Assembly: GCA_964344765.1 (NCBI GenBank)
Contig: CAYFOM010000013.1
Location: forward strand, 37,469-101,468
Reading direction: 5' to 3'
Length of the DNA: 64,000 bases
DNA from: JACNIZ01 sp964344765
Lineage (GTDB): Bacteria; Planctomycetota; UBA1135
Position numbers and translations under genes: made by a program. Under the pieces are notes generated by a model, which saw only the letters and a program-made list of their open reading frames with translations, was not told where the DNA came from and searched no databases. Positions 49,790 to 58,153 of the stretch are shown here, piece by piece. Positions within the stretch are counted from its first letter, which is position 1. Every line of letters begins with the position of its first letter.

Positions 49790-51982
49790 CTAGAACAGGG
49801 CTTTACCGTCCATATCGGCTGGCGGAGTCACGCCAAACTGACTGTAGAGCGTAGCGGTGATGTCCTCAAGCGCCGGATCCTTGGACAGGTTTGCGCCGCT
49901 GCGAACAATGATTGTGCCCCGAACCAATTCGGGATCCATCAGGTGGGATCCGGACCAACGGCTGAGGTTGTCCTCGATCACTGGACCACCGGTAACTTCA
50001 CCAGTGGCCGCGGGGTCGGAACCGCCGTAGCCGACGTTGAATCCGAGCTGCAGATCCGGAGCGTAATGGAGCATGTCTCCACTGAATACTTCGGTCGCTT
50101 TGAGCACGCGAGTAAAGACTTGCGTGCCATCTTCATCCGCCAGCGACAGCAACTTGTCGCGAATCTCGTCGAGCAGCGGGTTGACTTCATCCGGCTTGAC
50201 GATGCCCTTGGCTTCGCGGTCGGTGCGGTTGATCAAGATGCCGTTAAAGCCAATGCAGTAGGCGCGGCTCTTGCTCCAATCGACGATTGAGCTATCCCAA
50301 TCGATGTCGCCGTTTTCCAACGTGCCCATCGCCGAGATGCTGCCGGTGGTTTCGCCTTCTTTGAGAACCAAGTAGCCCTCTTGCACCAACCAATCGTTGA
50401 TGTTCATGCGGCGGCGGAACGGCGCAAAACCGTGGTCGGACATGACCACCAACTCGATGCGCGAACCATCGGTTTCCATCTGCTCGATGCGCTCGATCAT
50501 GCGGCCAAGCATGTCGTCGACCTGCTTGTAAATGCGGTCGATCTGCTGCGAGTACTGCGGATAGAGTTCGTCGTCGATGCTGCCCTGTACATCTTGGTAA
50601 GGGTGCTTTTCATCTTGTGCCCACCACAGCATGTGCGAGCGCAAGTCCAACGAACCGGTGTAGAAGAACAACAGACCGCCGGTATTGTTCAGCTGGTCCA
50701 TCGCGTAATCCATCATCTGCCAGCGCTCCTCAAACACCGTGTCCGACTGCGAAACGTAGTCGCCGGTATCGAGCAAGCCCGCTTTATAGGCCTTGTATGC
50801 ATCCGGGAAGCCCTGGGTGTAGTAAGGGCCGATGGCATCGGCAAGATCGGTGGCTGCATCTTCCGGCGTGGAAATCGGCATCGCCTGGTTCCACGGGTCG
50901 ACCTGCACCGGCGCGGCGTAAAGTTCAAACGGTTCGGCCGACTTCAGCAAGAAGCGGGTGTATCCGCTCAGCGACATCATGCCGCCGAGTACTTCGAACT
51001 CAACATTGACCCAATCGGTCCATTCGCCGACTCCGGCCATGCCGTAAGAGTCGCCGATTTCGACGGTCATCTGCACTTCGCTGCCGTGGTAGTCGAGATA
51101 GGCGTCGAACGGCGTCGACACTTCCATCTCTTCTTTGATGGTGCGGTTGATCGCCGCGATCTGGTTACCGATCTCGGTTACGCGCGCGCTATTGCCGGCA
51201 GCTTCAGCCTCTTTGCGCTCGCTTTCCAACTGCGTGATCTGATCGTGCTCGGCATCCAAGTCTTTGGCGGTATCTTCCGGACCGTAAATGGTCAGCGGAA
51301 TCTTGACGATGCCCTTGCCGCCACCCATCTCCAACGACAAGCGGTTGACGCTGACGTTGCGGATGTAATAAGAATCACTGTCCTTATCACTACGGCTGGG
51401 ATCTTCACTCCACAAGAACGCCTTACCTGAAGCCGCACCGGCCAGGTCGGGCGCACCCATATCGGGGAAGGTGACCGCCGGCGTTTCGCGCATCGGGTAG
51501 TTCGCCGGCATGCGGTGCACGTAAACCGGCACACCAGCATCGGACATCACTTCCCAAAACGCCGGGAAGGCGCGAGTCAGATCTTGATCGCCGCCCAGCA
51601 CCGGGATCTTGTAACCCGCCAAGCTGATTTCAAAATCGATCGGCTCGGAGGTGGCCATCGAGTTCAACACGCCGTAATTGTTGTAGTCGACGTGAATGAA
51701 GTCGTACAGGCCGTGCTTACCAGGGTTGGTTCCGGTGATGAAGTTCGACCAGGACACAGGCGACTGCGGCGGCCAAGAGGTCTGCAGCGGCTGAAAAGTG
51801 CCGCTACCGGCCAGTTTGGCGAAGTTCGGCAGCATGCCGCGGTCGATGCGCTCTTGCAGCATCTCCGGGTCCAGACCGTCGACTCCGAACACCACCATGC
51901 GGGTTTCGGAGGTCGGCTCCGCGTCGCCGCACGCAGGCAGCAGCGCAGCTCCAAACAACAAAGTCAGCAGGGGGAAACGCAT
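49790..51982 (-). CDS. alkaline-phosphatase-superfamily phosphodiesterase (lipoprotein), paralogue 2
   Basis: 730 residues starting with a lipoprotein signal (MRFPLLTLLFGAALLPACGDAEP). The type I phosphodiesterase/nucleotide pyrophosphatase core is visible: metal-binding VVFGVDGLDPEMLQERIDRGMLPNFAKLA, nucleophile region SPVSWSNFITGTNPGKHGLYDFI, and the second metal motif VVMSDHGFAPFRRRMNINDWL. A 25-residue coiled coil (AEHDQITQLESERKEAEAAGNSARV) interrupts it. It is similar along its length to the protein from the next gene, with which it shares a one-base TAATG junction. The substrate is unknown. Confidence 0.86.
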   Translation of the reverse strand: MRFPLLTLLFGAALLPACGDAEPTSETRMVVFGVDGLDPEMLQERIDRGMLPNFAKLAGSGTFQPLQTSWPPQSPVSWSNFITGTNPGKHGLYDFIHVDYNNYGVLNSMATSEPIDFEISLAGYKIPVLGGDQDLTRAFPAFWEVMSDAGVPVYVHRMPANYPMRETPAVTFPDMGAPDLAGAASGKAFLWSEDPSRSDKDSDSYYIRNVSVNRLSLEMGGGKGIVKIPLTIYGPEDTAKDLDAEHDQITQLESERKEAEAAGNSARVTEIGNQIAAINRTIKEEMEVSTPFDAYLDYHGSEVQMTVEIGDSYGMAGVGEWTDWVNVEFEVLGGMMSLSGYTRFLLKSAEPFELYAAPVQVDPWNQAMPISTPEDAATDLADAIGPYYTQGFPDAYKAYKAGLLDTGDYVSQSDTVFEERWQMMDYAMDQLNNTGGLLFFYTGSLDLRSHMLWWAQDEKHPYQDVQGSIDDELYPQYSQQIDRIYKQVDDMLGRMIERIEQMETDGSRIELVVMSDHGFAPFRRRMNINDWLVQEGYLVLKEGETTGSISAMGTLENGDIDWDSSIVDWSKSRAYCIGFNGILINRTDREAKGIVKPDEVNPLLDEIRDKLLSLADEDGTQVFTRVLKATEVFSGDMLHYAPDLQLGFNVGYGGSDPAATGEVTGGPVIEDNLSRWSGSHLMDPELVRGTIIVRSGANLSKDPALEDITATLYSQFGVTPPADMDGKALF

Positions 51983-54195
51983 TAGGCTACCTCCTCCACT
52001 TGCGGCTTCTCCGCGCGAGAGGTTGGTTCAGGGGGTGCCGGATCCGGCTTGCGATCGCCGAACAGAGCTTGACCCTGCATGTACGGCGGAATCTTCAGAC
52101 CGAACAAACGCAGCGCGGTCGGCGCCAGGTCCATCAGGTTCGGAGTTTCGGTGTTGATCGGCTGGTCGCAGAACATCACGCCCGGCACTTCGCGTGGGTC
52201 GATGCAGTGGTCGCCGGACCAAGACTTGGTGTTGTTCGAGAACACGTTCGGCGGGCATGAACCCGTCGCGCAGTTCCACGAGTTGCGGTATCCGCGCACG
52301 TAGCCAGCGAACAAGTCCGGTGCTTCGAACACGTATGGGCCGGTGAAGATTTCGTCGGCGTCGAAGACGTCGCGGAAAATCAGTTGACCGGTTTCCGGAT
52401 CTTCGAGCTTCATCAAGCCCTCTTTGATCTGGCGCTTGACCTCGAACAGTTCTTCGCCTTCCTCGACGATGCCGTCACGCTCGCGCGCTTTGCGGTTGAT
52501 GAACAATCCGGTCAGGCCCATCGAGAAGGCTTTGGTCTTGCTCCAATCGACGTCGACCATCCAGTCGCGCGAAATTTGCTTGCCGGTCTTCTCGTCGACC
52601 GGTGCGGTGTCTTTCAGCACCAAGAAGCCGTTGTCACGCAGCCAAGCGTTGAGGTTGACGCCGCGCTTGAACTGGCAGAAGCCGTGGTCCGAGATGATGA
52701 ACAAACGATCGCGCTTCGGATCCAACTTCTGACGCACTTCGGCGATCAAATCATCGGCAATGCCGTAGATCTCGGCGACCTTGTCCTTGCCCCACTCAGT
52801 GTCCTTGCCCTTGTTCGCCGGGTGCGACTCGTCAAGGTAGCGGTGGAACATGTGCGACACGCGGTCGGTGCCGTCGAATACGCAGACCACCGAACCTTTG
52901 CGCGTGGTCTTCAGCGCATCGAACAACTGCGCGCGACGTTCTTGCCAGATGTTCAGCGACTGCTTCCAGAACGCCTCTTCATCAATGACGCGTTCGTTCA
53001 GCGCCCAGGTGTCTTCGGCCAGGCCCAAGGTCGCAAACGGACCCAGCTTCTTGGCCAAGTAAATCGAGTACACCGTCGGGTGCGAGATCGGCATCGCCGG
53101 GTTGGCGGGGTCGATCTGGATCGGAGTCATGTACAAACCAAACTCCGGCGAGGTGCCCATGCAATAGAAGCGGGCAATGCCGGTGGCTTTGGCCTTCGAG
53201 TACTTGGACTTGAATTCCAGCGTAATCCAATCGCTGTACTCCTTAATGCCCAGCTCAACCGTCTGCTCGTCGCCCTTGGCTCCGATGGTCAAACGCAAGC
53301 GCTTGTCCTCTTCCAGCACCTCGACCTTCATCGGGATGCGCATCGGCTCGGGCTTCTTGGCACCGGGGTCAGCCGGACCGGTGATCGGGCAGCGCAGCGT
53401 ATTGCCATCGCGACCGACCATGAGGACGTCACCACCAGCTTCCGGACCGGCTTGCTTGGCGTTGGACGTCCAGAAGGTGAACGAACCCTGGGTACCTTTC
53501 AAGTCAGGCACGCACATGCCCGACAAACTCGCGCCGTGGAATTTCTCCGGCGGGAAAGTAATCGGTACACGAATGATGTTCGAGAAGATCTTCTTGTCGC
53601 CCAAGAAGCTCCACCATGGCTTGCCTTTACGCAGCAAGCGAATGCCACCGGTCGGACGCTTAAAGAACTCTTTCTTACCGATCTTCAGCAGCGCCTTCTC
53701 CCCAGCCGTAATTTCGGAAGACGACAGCACCGGCAAGTAGGTGCAAGGGTCGCGAGTGATGAAGTCGAAGATGTTGTGGCGCGAGGCGTCGACACCTGTG
53801 GTGAACGACGACCATGCCACCGGCGACATCGACGGGTACGAAGTCTGCAGCGGACGGAACACACCCTCTTCGGCAACCTTCTTCATGTTGGGCATGCGGC
53901 CCTCGTCCATGAAGCGTTGCGCCAGCTGCGGGTCCATGCCATCAAAACCGATGATGACCAGACGCTTGGTGTCGCCTTTAATCCGACCTTTGCCGCTCAC
54001 TGCGCGCAGCAACAGCTTGACCGGATAAGCAGCAACAATTGCGACTGCTAAAAACAGTGCACCCACCAGCACCAATCCGCCCGACAAAAAGGCGAATCCG
54101 GCCCCGGGGCCGATGTAGGCCTGGGCCGGCTGGGAAGCGGCGAAAACTGCCGCTAGGGTTGCGAAAACAAAGAGACGGGTGCGGTTGCGACTCAT
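51982..54195 (-). CDS. alkaline-phosphatase-superfamily phosphodiesterase (membrane-anchored), paralogue 1
   Basis: 737 residues. Signal-like N-terminus, then a membrane segment FAFLSGGLVLVGALFLAVAIVAAYPVKLLLRAV. The catalytic domain mirrors its neighbour: VIIGFDGMDPQLAQRFMDEGRMPNMKKVAEEGVFRPLQTSYPSMSPVAWSSFTTGVDASRHNIFDFI, and FIISDHGFCQFKRGVNLNAWL. The two are tandem paralogues with different anchoring (membrane helix versus lipid). Enzymes of this kind cleave phosphodiesters or sulfate esters or transfer head groups. It lies downstream of cysC. Confidence 0.86.
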   Translation of the reverse strand: MSRNRTRLFVFATLAAVFAASQPAQAYIGPGAGFAFLSGGLVLVGALFLAVAIVAAYPVKLLLRAVSGKGRIKGDTKRLVIIGFDGMDPQLAQRFMDEGRMPNMKKVAEEGVFRPLQTSYPSMSPVAWSSFTTGVDASRHNIFDFITRDPCTYLPVLSSSEITAGEKALLKIGKKEFFKRPTGGIRLLRKGKPWWSFLGDKKIFSNIIRVPITFPPEKFHGASLSGMCVPDLKGTQGSFTFWTSNAKQAGPEAGGDVLMVGRDGNTLRCPITGPADPGAKKPEPMRIPMKVEVLEEDKRLRLTIGAKGDEQTVELGIKEYSDWITLEFKSKYSKAKATGIARFYCMGTSPEFGLYMTPIQIDPANPAMPISHPTVYSIYLAKKLGPFATLGLAEDTWALNERVIDEEAFWKQSLNIWQERRAQLFDALKTTRKGSVVCVFDGTDRVSHMFHRYLDESHPANKGKDTEWGKDKVAEIYGIADDLIAEVRQKLDPKRDRLFIISDHGFCQFKRGVNLNAWLRDNGFLVLKDTAPVDEKTGKQISRDWMVDVDWSKTKAFSMGLTGLFINRKARERDGIVEEGEELFEVKRQIKEGLMKLEDPETGQLIFRDVFDADEIFTGPYVFEAPDLFAGYVRGYRNSWNCATGSCPPNVFSNNTKSWSGDHCIDPREVPGVMFCDQPINTETPNLMDLAPTALRLFGLKIPPYMQGQALFGDRKPDPAPPEPTSRAEKPQVEEVA

Positions 54196-54232
54196 CGGTG
54201 TCCGGCTGGGACAAACCCCGAAGGGGGAGGAT

Positions 54233-54259
54233 CGGGGAGGAGACTATAGCCCCTCCCCG
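54233..54259 (-). other. hairpin between cysC and phosphodiesterase gene
   Basis: CGGGGAGG (54233-54240) pairs with CCTCCCCG (54252-54259), perfect 8 bases, loop 11. It lies in the 72-base gap after cysC. It may reduce downstream transcription or protect the cysC message. Confidence 0.4.
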
Positions 54260-54267
54260 TGAAGATT

Positions 54268-54822
54268 CTAAGCGTTTGCGGTTTCCGCAGCAGGAATCAG
54301 GTCATTGGCTTCGAGGTAATCGATAATGACCTTCACGCTCTCCTCCGGAGACTGCGTCTCGGAGTTGACGGTAACTTCGGCGTTCTCCGGGATCTCATAT
54401 GGATCGGAAATTCCGGTGAAGTTCTTGATCTCGCCGGACAGCGCCTTGGCGTACAAGCCCTTGACGTCGCGACGGGTCAGTTCTTCGACCGAGCACTCGG
54501 CGTAAACTTCGACGAAGTTGCCGATCATGGAGCGGCACTGACGACGGACGTCGGCGTAAGGCGAAATGGCGGCAGTCATGACGATTGCACCATTGCGAGC
54601 CAGCAGCTTGGCGACGTAACCGATACGACGAATGTTGGTGTCACGGTCTTCCTTCGAGAAGCCGAGGCCCTTCGACAAGTTTTCGCGAACTTCGTCGCCG
54701 TCGAGAATCTCAACGCCACAGCCGCGCTTGCGCAGTTCCGGCTCGAGCATTCGGGACAGGGTGGACTTTCCGGAACCGGACAGGCCGGTGAACCAGAGGC
54801 AGAAACCTTTCTTGTTAGACAT
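54268..54822 (-). CDS. cysC: adenylylsulfate (APS) kinase
   Basis: 184 residues covering the whole enzyme: P-loop WFTGLSGSGKSTLSRMLEPELRKRG, LDGDEVRENLSKGLGFSKEDRDTNIRRIGYVAKLLARNG, AAISPYADVRRQCRSMIG, and DVKGLYAKALSGEIKNFTGISDPYE. It makes PAPS from APS and ATP. With sat two genes upstream it completes PAPS synthesis, but no PAPS reductase or sulfotransferase gene is in the window. The sulfatase-like gene separates the two. Confidence 0.96.
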   Translation of the reverse strand: MSNKKGFCLWFTGLSGSGKSTLSRMLEPELRKRGCGVEILDGDEVRENLSKGLGFSKEDRDTNIRRIGYVAKLLARNGAIVMTAAISPYADVRRQCRSMIGNFVEVYAECSVEELTRRDVKGLYAKALSGEIKNFTGISDPYEIPENAEVTVNSETQSPEESVKVIIDYLEANDLIPAAETANA

Positions 54823-54856
54823 GGTCTTAGGATTTGGCTTTTAGGCCATCAATGAG

Positions 54857-55771
54857 TTATTTGAGCTTTCCTTCGAGGAAAGGTACTTCGAAGCACTTGT
54901 CGTGCATGATCGGCCCGTGGCCGAAGTAGCCGGCTTCACCGAACAATTCGCCGTGGTCTGCGGTCACGATGACCCAAGTATCCTTCGGCAGCATTTCGTA
55001 GAAGCGCGGGAACACCTCTTGATCGAGGTAGCGGACGGTCTCGATTTGGCGCTGACGGCACTTCTCGATCATGTCCATGTCCATAAAGTCACCGGACTCG
55101 TTGTCGGAGACCAAGGCTCCGTCATCGTCGATCTGGCCATCCAGCTTGCGGAAAATTCCGTTCACACCAGAGATGTGCGGCAGATCGTTTTTATCCTCAT
55201 CAGGCAACCCGTACGGGTAGTGAGTTTCCCCAACGTTCATCAGGTAAAACTGCGGCTTGTTGCCCTTGATGCCTTTGGACTCGCGCTTGGTATGAGTTTC
55301 GATCTCATCCAACATCGACAACATGTCGTTGTGCTTAGGCATCAACTTGAAGGTGTCGAAGTCTTTGTTGATCCCGGTGGCCGGGTTCAACACCGGCAAC
55401 GAAACCAGCGCGTGAGTTTCGTAGCCTTTGTTTTTCAAGTACTTCGGCAGCCACAAGTGCGGAATCATGGCTTCGAAGCCGGCTTCGTCTACACCGAGAC
55501 GATCCTTGAACTTGTAGAGGTCATGCTTGTAGTACTCAGAAGCGTAGACCTCGGGCGGGCTGGTGTGCGGAACCAGACCGGTGAGCAGGTTGTAGTGCGA
55601 TGGAGCCGTCCATGAGGCGTAGCTGAAACGTCGCTCGACGTTGTCCAGCCCCCCCACCAACTTGGCGATGTTCTCCGGCTTGGCAGCCATGAAGGAATCC
55701 CAACGGCAGGAATCCAGGGTGATCACCAGCAAGTGGTTTTGCTCTCTTTTCTTTCCAAACAGACCAAACAT
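54857..55771 (-). CDS. sulfatase-like alkaline phosphatase superfamily protein
   Basis: 304 residues, short for the family. Motifs: LLVITLDSCRWDSFMAA (first metal Asp), FSYASWTAPSHYNLLTGLVP, where the formylglycine Cys of CxPSR is replaced by Thr (TAPSH), and VIVTADHGELFGEAGYFGHG (second metal). The Thr makes a classical arylsulfatase unlikely and a phosphatase, transferase or phosphodiesterase more likely. No signal peptide is visible, so it seems cytoplasmic. A good Shine-Dalgarno (AAGGAG) precedes the ATG. Placed between sat and cysC, it may act on a sulfated or phosphorylated product. Confidence 0.8.
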   Translation of the reverse strand: MFGLFGKKREQNHLLVITLDSCRWDSFMAAKPENIAKLVGGLDNVERRFSYASWTAPSHYNLLTGLVPHTSPPEVYASEYYKHDLYKFKDRLGVDEAGFEAMIPHLWLPKYLKNKGYETHALVSLPVLNPATGINKDFDTFKLMPKHNDMLSMLDEIETHTKRESKGIKGNKPQFYLMNVGETHYPYGLPDEDKNDLPHISGVNGIFRKLDGQIDDDGALVSDNESGDFMDMDMIEKCRQRQIETVRYLDQEVFPRFYEMLPKDTWVIVTADHGELFGEAGYFGHGPIMHDKCFEVPFLEGKLK

Positions 55772-55816
55772 GGACGTACTCCTTCGCTATTACTCTCTAC
55801 TCTCTCAGACAGGAAA

Positions 55817-56992
55817 TTAGGCGTTCGCGGTCTCTTGCTTGGCGTAGGACGCAATCAAGATGTCAGCGACTTCGGGACGAGTGAACTCGGCGGGCGGACG
55901 CTCACCGTTGCTCAACATTTCCCGAACTTTGGTGCCCGACAGGAAGATCTTGTCTTCGTTCGAGGCCGGGCTGGACTTGGTGGAAGCCATGCCACCGGTC
56001 AGCTTGCAGAAGAATGCGTGCTCGAACAACAGGGTGTTGATCTTCAGTTCGCCTTCTTCGTAGTTGTTGAAGATTTCCTGAGCGTCAAAGGTGCCGTAGT
56101 AGCTACCTACACCAGCGTGGTCGCGACCAATGATGATGTGGGTGCAGCCGTAGTTCTGACGGCAGATGGCGTGCAGGATGGCTTCGCGCGGGCCGCCGTA
56201 ACGCATGGCCTGCGGGTAAACGCCGAGCATGGTGCGATCGAGCGGATAGTACTTCGACAGCAGTGCGTGGTAGCACTCCATGCGAACGTCGGACGGGATG
56301 TCGTCGGACTTGGTGTCGCCGACCAGCGGGTGGACCAACAAACCATCGGTCTGCTCCAGAGCGACCTTGGTCAGGTACTCGTGAGCGCGGTGGATCGGGT
56401 TGCGAGTCTGGAAAGCAACGATGGTTTCCCAACCCTTCTCAGCGAAAGCAGCGCGGGTCTGCTCCGGAGTGAAGCGGTAGTCGTTGTGCTTATCGTAGCT
56501 CGGAATGTTGGCAACGGTGATTTCACCGGCAACGTTGTAAGCGCCCAAGGTGCTCAGGTAGCCCCAAGCCGGGTGGTCGTGGTCGGCCTTGGCACCGGTG
56601 CCGCTGTAGCACTTGTCCAGCTCGACTTCGCGATCCGGCTGGTAGACGTCCTTGACCGTCAGCACACCGTAGATGGTGCCGTCTTCCGCGGTCAAAGCGA
56701 CTTCCGAACCTACAGCAGGTGCGGCGGCGTCGCCCTTGGTTGCCAAAGTGATCGGCAACGGCCACGGAGTGTTGTCGGCCAAGCGCATGTTGGCGACCAC
56801 ACTATTGTAGTCTTCCTGACACATGAAACCCGTCAGCGGGCTCATCGCACCAGTGGCGATCATTTCCAGATCGCTGGTCTCGCGCGAGTTCAGGGTGATG
56901 GCAGGCAGGTCAGCGGCTTTGGCGAGCAGAGCTTCAGCTTCGGCGCCAGAGACCAGACGGTTGATCAGAGTTCCACCGTGGGGAGCGTACAT
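55817..56992 (-). CDS. sat: sulfate adenylyltransferase (ATP sulfurylase)
   Basis: 391 residues of the single-chain Sat/Met3 type: VAFQTRNPIHRAHEYLTKVALEQTDGLLVHPLVG (the QxRNPxHxxH active site), YGGPREAILHAICRQNYGCTHIIIGRDHAGVG, and the C-terminal FLSGTKVREMLSNGERPPAEF. It activates sulfate to APS. In lithotrophs a similar enzyme runs backwards, but coupling with cysC points to PAPS synthesis. It is the second gene of the minus-strand cluster, after the ribbon-helix-helix gene. Confidence 0.96.
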   Translation of the reverse strand: MYAPHGGTLINRLVSGAEAEALLAKAADLPAITLNSRETSDLEMIATGAMSPLTGFMCQEDYNSVVANMRLADNTPWPLPITLATKGDAAAPAVGSEVALTAEDGTIYGVLTVKDVYQPDREVELDKCYSGTGAKADHDHPAWGYLSTLGAYNVAGEITVANIPSYDKHNDYRFTPEQTRAAFAEKGWETIVAFQTRNPIHRAHEYLTKVALEQTDGLLVHPLVGDTKSDDIPSDVRMECYHALLSKYYPLDRTMLGVYPQAMRYGGPREAILHAICRQNYGCTHIIIGRDHAGVGSYYGTFDAQEIFNNYEEGELKINTLLFEHAFFCKLTGGMASTKSSPASNEDKIFLSGTKVREMLSNGERPPAEFTRPEVADILIASYAKQETANA

Positions 56993-57081
56993 CGTTTTAA
57001 GGGTTTCCCTTGTGTCGTTAGACGTGTTTGAAGAGGGTTCAGTGAGTCAGCAGAGGGTTGTGGGCGGCTCGAACCGGGGCT

Positions 57082-57303
57082 TTACAGGTAGCCCAAGTTC
57101 TTCAGCTTTTGCTTGACGGCGCTGAGTTCCTCCGGAGTGAATTCGTTGGAATCGGTCTTAGTCTCGACCTCTCCCATGAGGTCACGGAGCACAAAGACAA
57201 TGAAGCCTGTGGGCGACGAGAAGCCGCTGTTTTCAATGACCTGCTGGATCCGCCTGTAGAGCGGGCGCGGGATCTTGACGGTGACTTTGCTTTCTTTTTG
57301 CAT
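57082..57303 (-). CDS. ribbon-helix-helix regulator-like protein with LGYL tail
   Basis: 73 residues from ATG 57303. KVTVKIPRPLYRRIQQVIENSGFSSPTGFIVFVLRDLMGEVE fits a strand-helix-helix repressor (CopG/Arc/MetJ superfamily), followed by an acidic linker and helix ending KLKNLGYL. A longer start at 57336 is possible but less likely. It opens the sulfate-activation cluster and lies next to palindromic sites in its own upstream region, which suggests autoregulation. It resembles the smaller protein at 49556-49753. Confidence 0.82.
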   Translation of the reverse strand: MQKESKVTVKIPRPLYRRIQQVIENSGFSSPTGFIVFVLRDLMGEVETKTDSNEFTPEELSAVKQKLKNLGYL

Positions 57304-57388
57304 GGTCCGTGACGAATGAAGCGGGAGAGTATACACCGATTAGGCTACAAGTGGATGCTTTTTTGGGGTGTATTTGGGGAGCCAATCG

Positions 57389-57464
57389 CACTCCAATTGG
57401 AGTGTTCCGATCTGAAGCACCCTTGGATATGCATCCGTACTCCACCGACCGCACTCCTATCGGT
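57389..57464. promoter_or_regulatory. candidate operator region of the RHH-sat cluster
   Basis: A perfect 16-base palindrome CACTCCAATTGGAGTG is at 57389-57404. The core ACTCC recurs at 57439-57443 and 57453-57457 (CGCACTCCTATCGG resembles CGCACTCCAATTGG). The sites lie between divergent genes (RHH at 57303 and lipoprotein at 57565), about 90-160 bases from the former. No other feature is evident in 57304-57564. Confidence 0.5.
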
Positions 57465-57564
57465 CACCCAATGCGTGAACTAAAATTCCATTTCATGAAA
57501 CGTTGCCGGATCTCCGACATTTACAGGTAGAATTCCAGCCCACCTAGATTCAGACCCCTGAAAC

Positions 57565-58074
57565 ATGCGTAAATTCACGACTCTGTTTGCCGCGGCACTG
57601 CTGGCCCTGGCCTCCTGCGGCTCCGAAGAGCCTGCCCCGGCTACCTTTACCGACGCCGCGTCGGCCATGGACCAAGCCGCTTCGGCCCTGAACAGCAAGG
57701 ACTACGGCACCGCCGTCGCCGGCTATCAATATGCGATGGACAACACTGCCGACGCCGGCATGAAGTTCAAGATTTCCCAGGAGTTGTTCAAAGCTCACGT
57801 CAAGAACAACGACAACGCCGCCGCCACCGCGCTGCTGGCGACGATGAAGTCGGACATGGGCGCCAGCCTCACCGACGTCAACCTGCAGTTGTTGACCGAC
57901 TGGTGCATCAACGAAAAAGTTGCCGACATGGCCCAAGCTGTCTTCGATGTTGCATTGGAGACCCTCGGCGACAATCCGGGCTCTTACGACCTTGAAAAGG
58001 TCGGCCTCGCCATCGACGCCGTTCGCTCCGGCGACTCCGCCAGCCTCGCCGACCTCGGCTACGCCGGCGACTGA
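57565..58074 (+). CDS. small helical lipoprotein with LGY-type tail
   Basis: 169 residues with lipobox LASC after MRKFTTLFAAALLALASC. The mature part is all-alpha and Ala-rich, with repeated helices (AASAMDQAASALNSKDYGTAVAGYQYAMDNTADAGMKFKISQELFKAHVKNNDNAAATALLATM), TPR-like in spacing. It ends SLADLGYAGD. Function is unknown. It is divergent from the RHH gene and shares the operator region with it. Confidence 0.75.
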   Translation: MRKFTTLFAAALLALASCGSEEPAPATFTDAASAMDQAASALNSKDYGTAVAGYQYAMDNTADAGMKFKISQELFKAHVKNNDNAAATALLATMKSDMGASLTDVNLQLLTDWCINEKVADMAQAVFDVALETLGDNPGSYDLEKVGLAIDAVRSGDSASLADLGYAGD

Positions 58075-58153
58075 GTCAGCCATTTCGTCAGAATCACAGA
58101 TTTGACATAGAACGGAAGTTGCCGCGGCCCGCCGTTGCCTACATTGACGTAGA

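Noticed and set aside
52384..54051. 555-residue open frame on the plus strand, antisense to the phosphodiesterase gene
   Set aside because: It shadows a real gene with clear family motifs; the antisense product is His/Arg/Asp-rich with no domain, as expected from the GC-rich complement of a coding strand.
57309..57530. Short open frame in the operator region before the lipoprotein
   Set aside because: It contains the repeated operator motifs and has no recognisable protein pattern.
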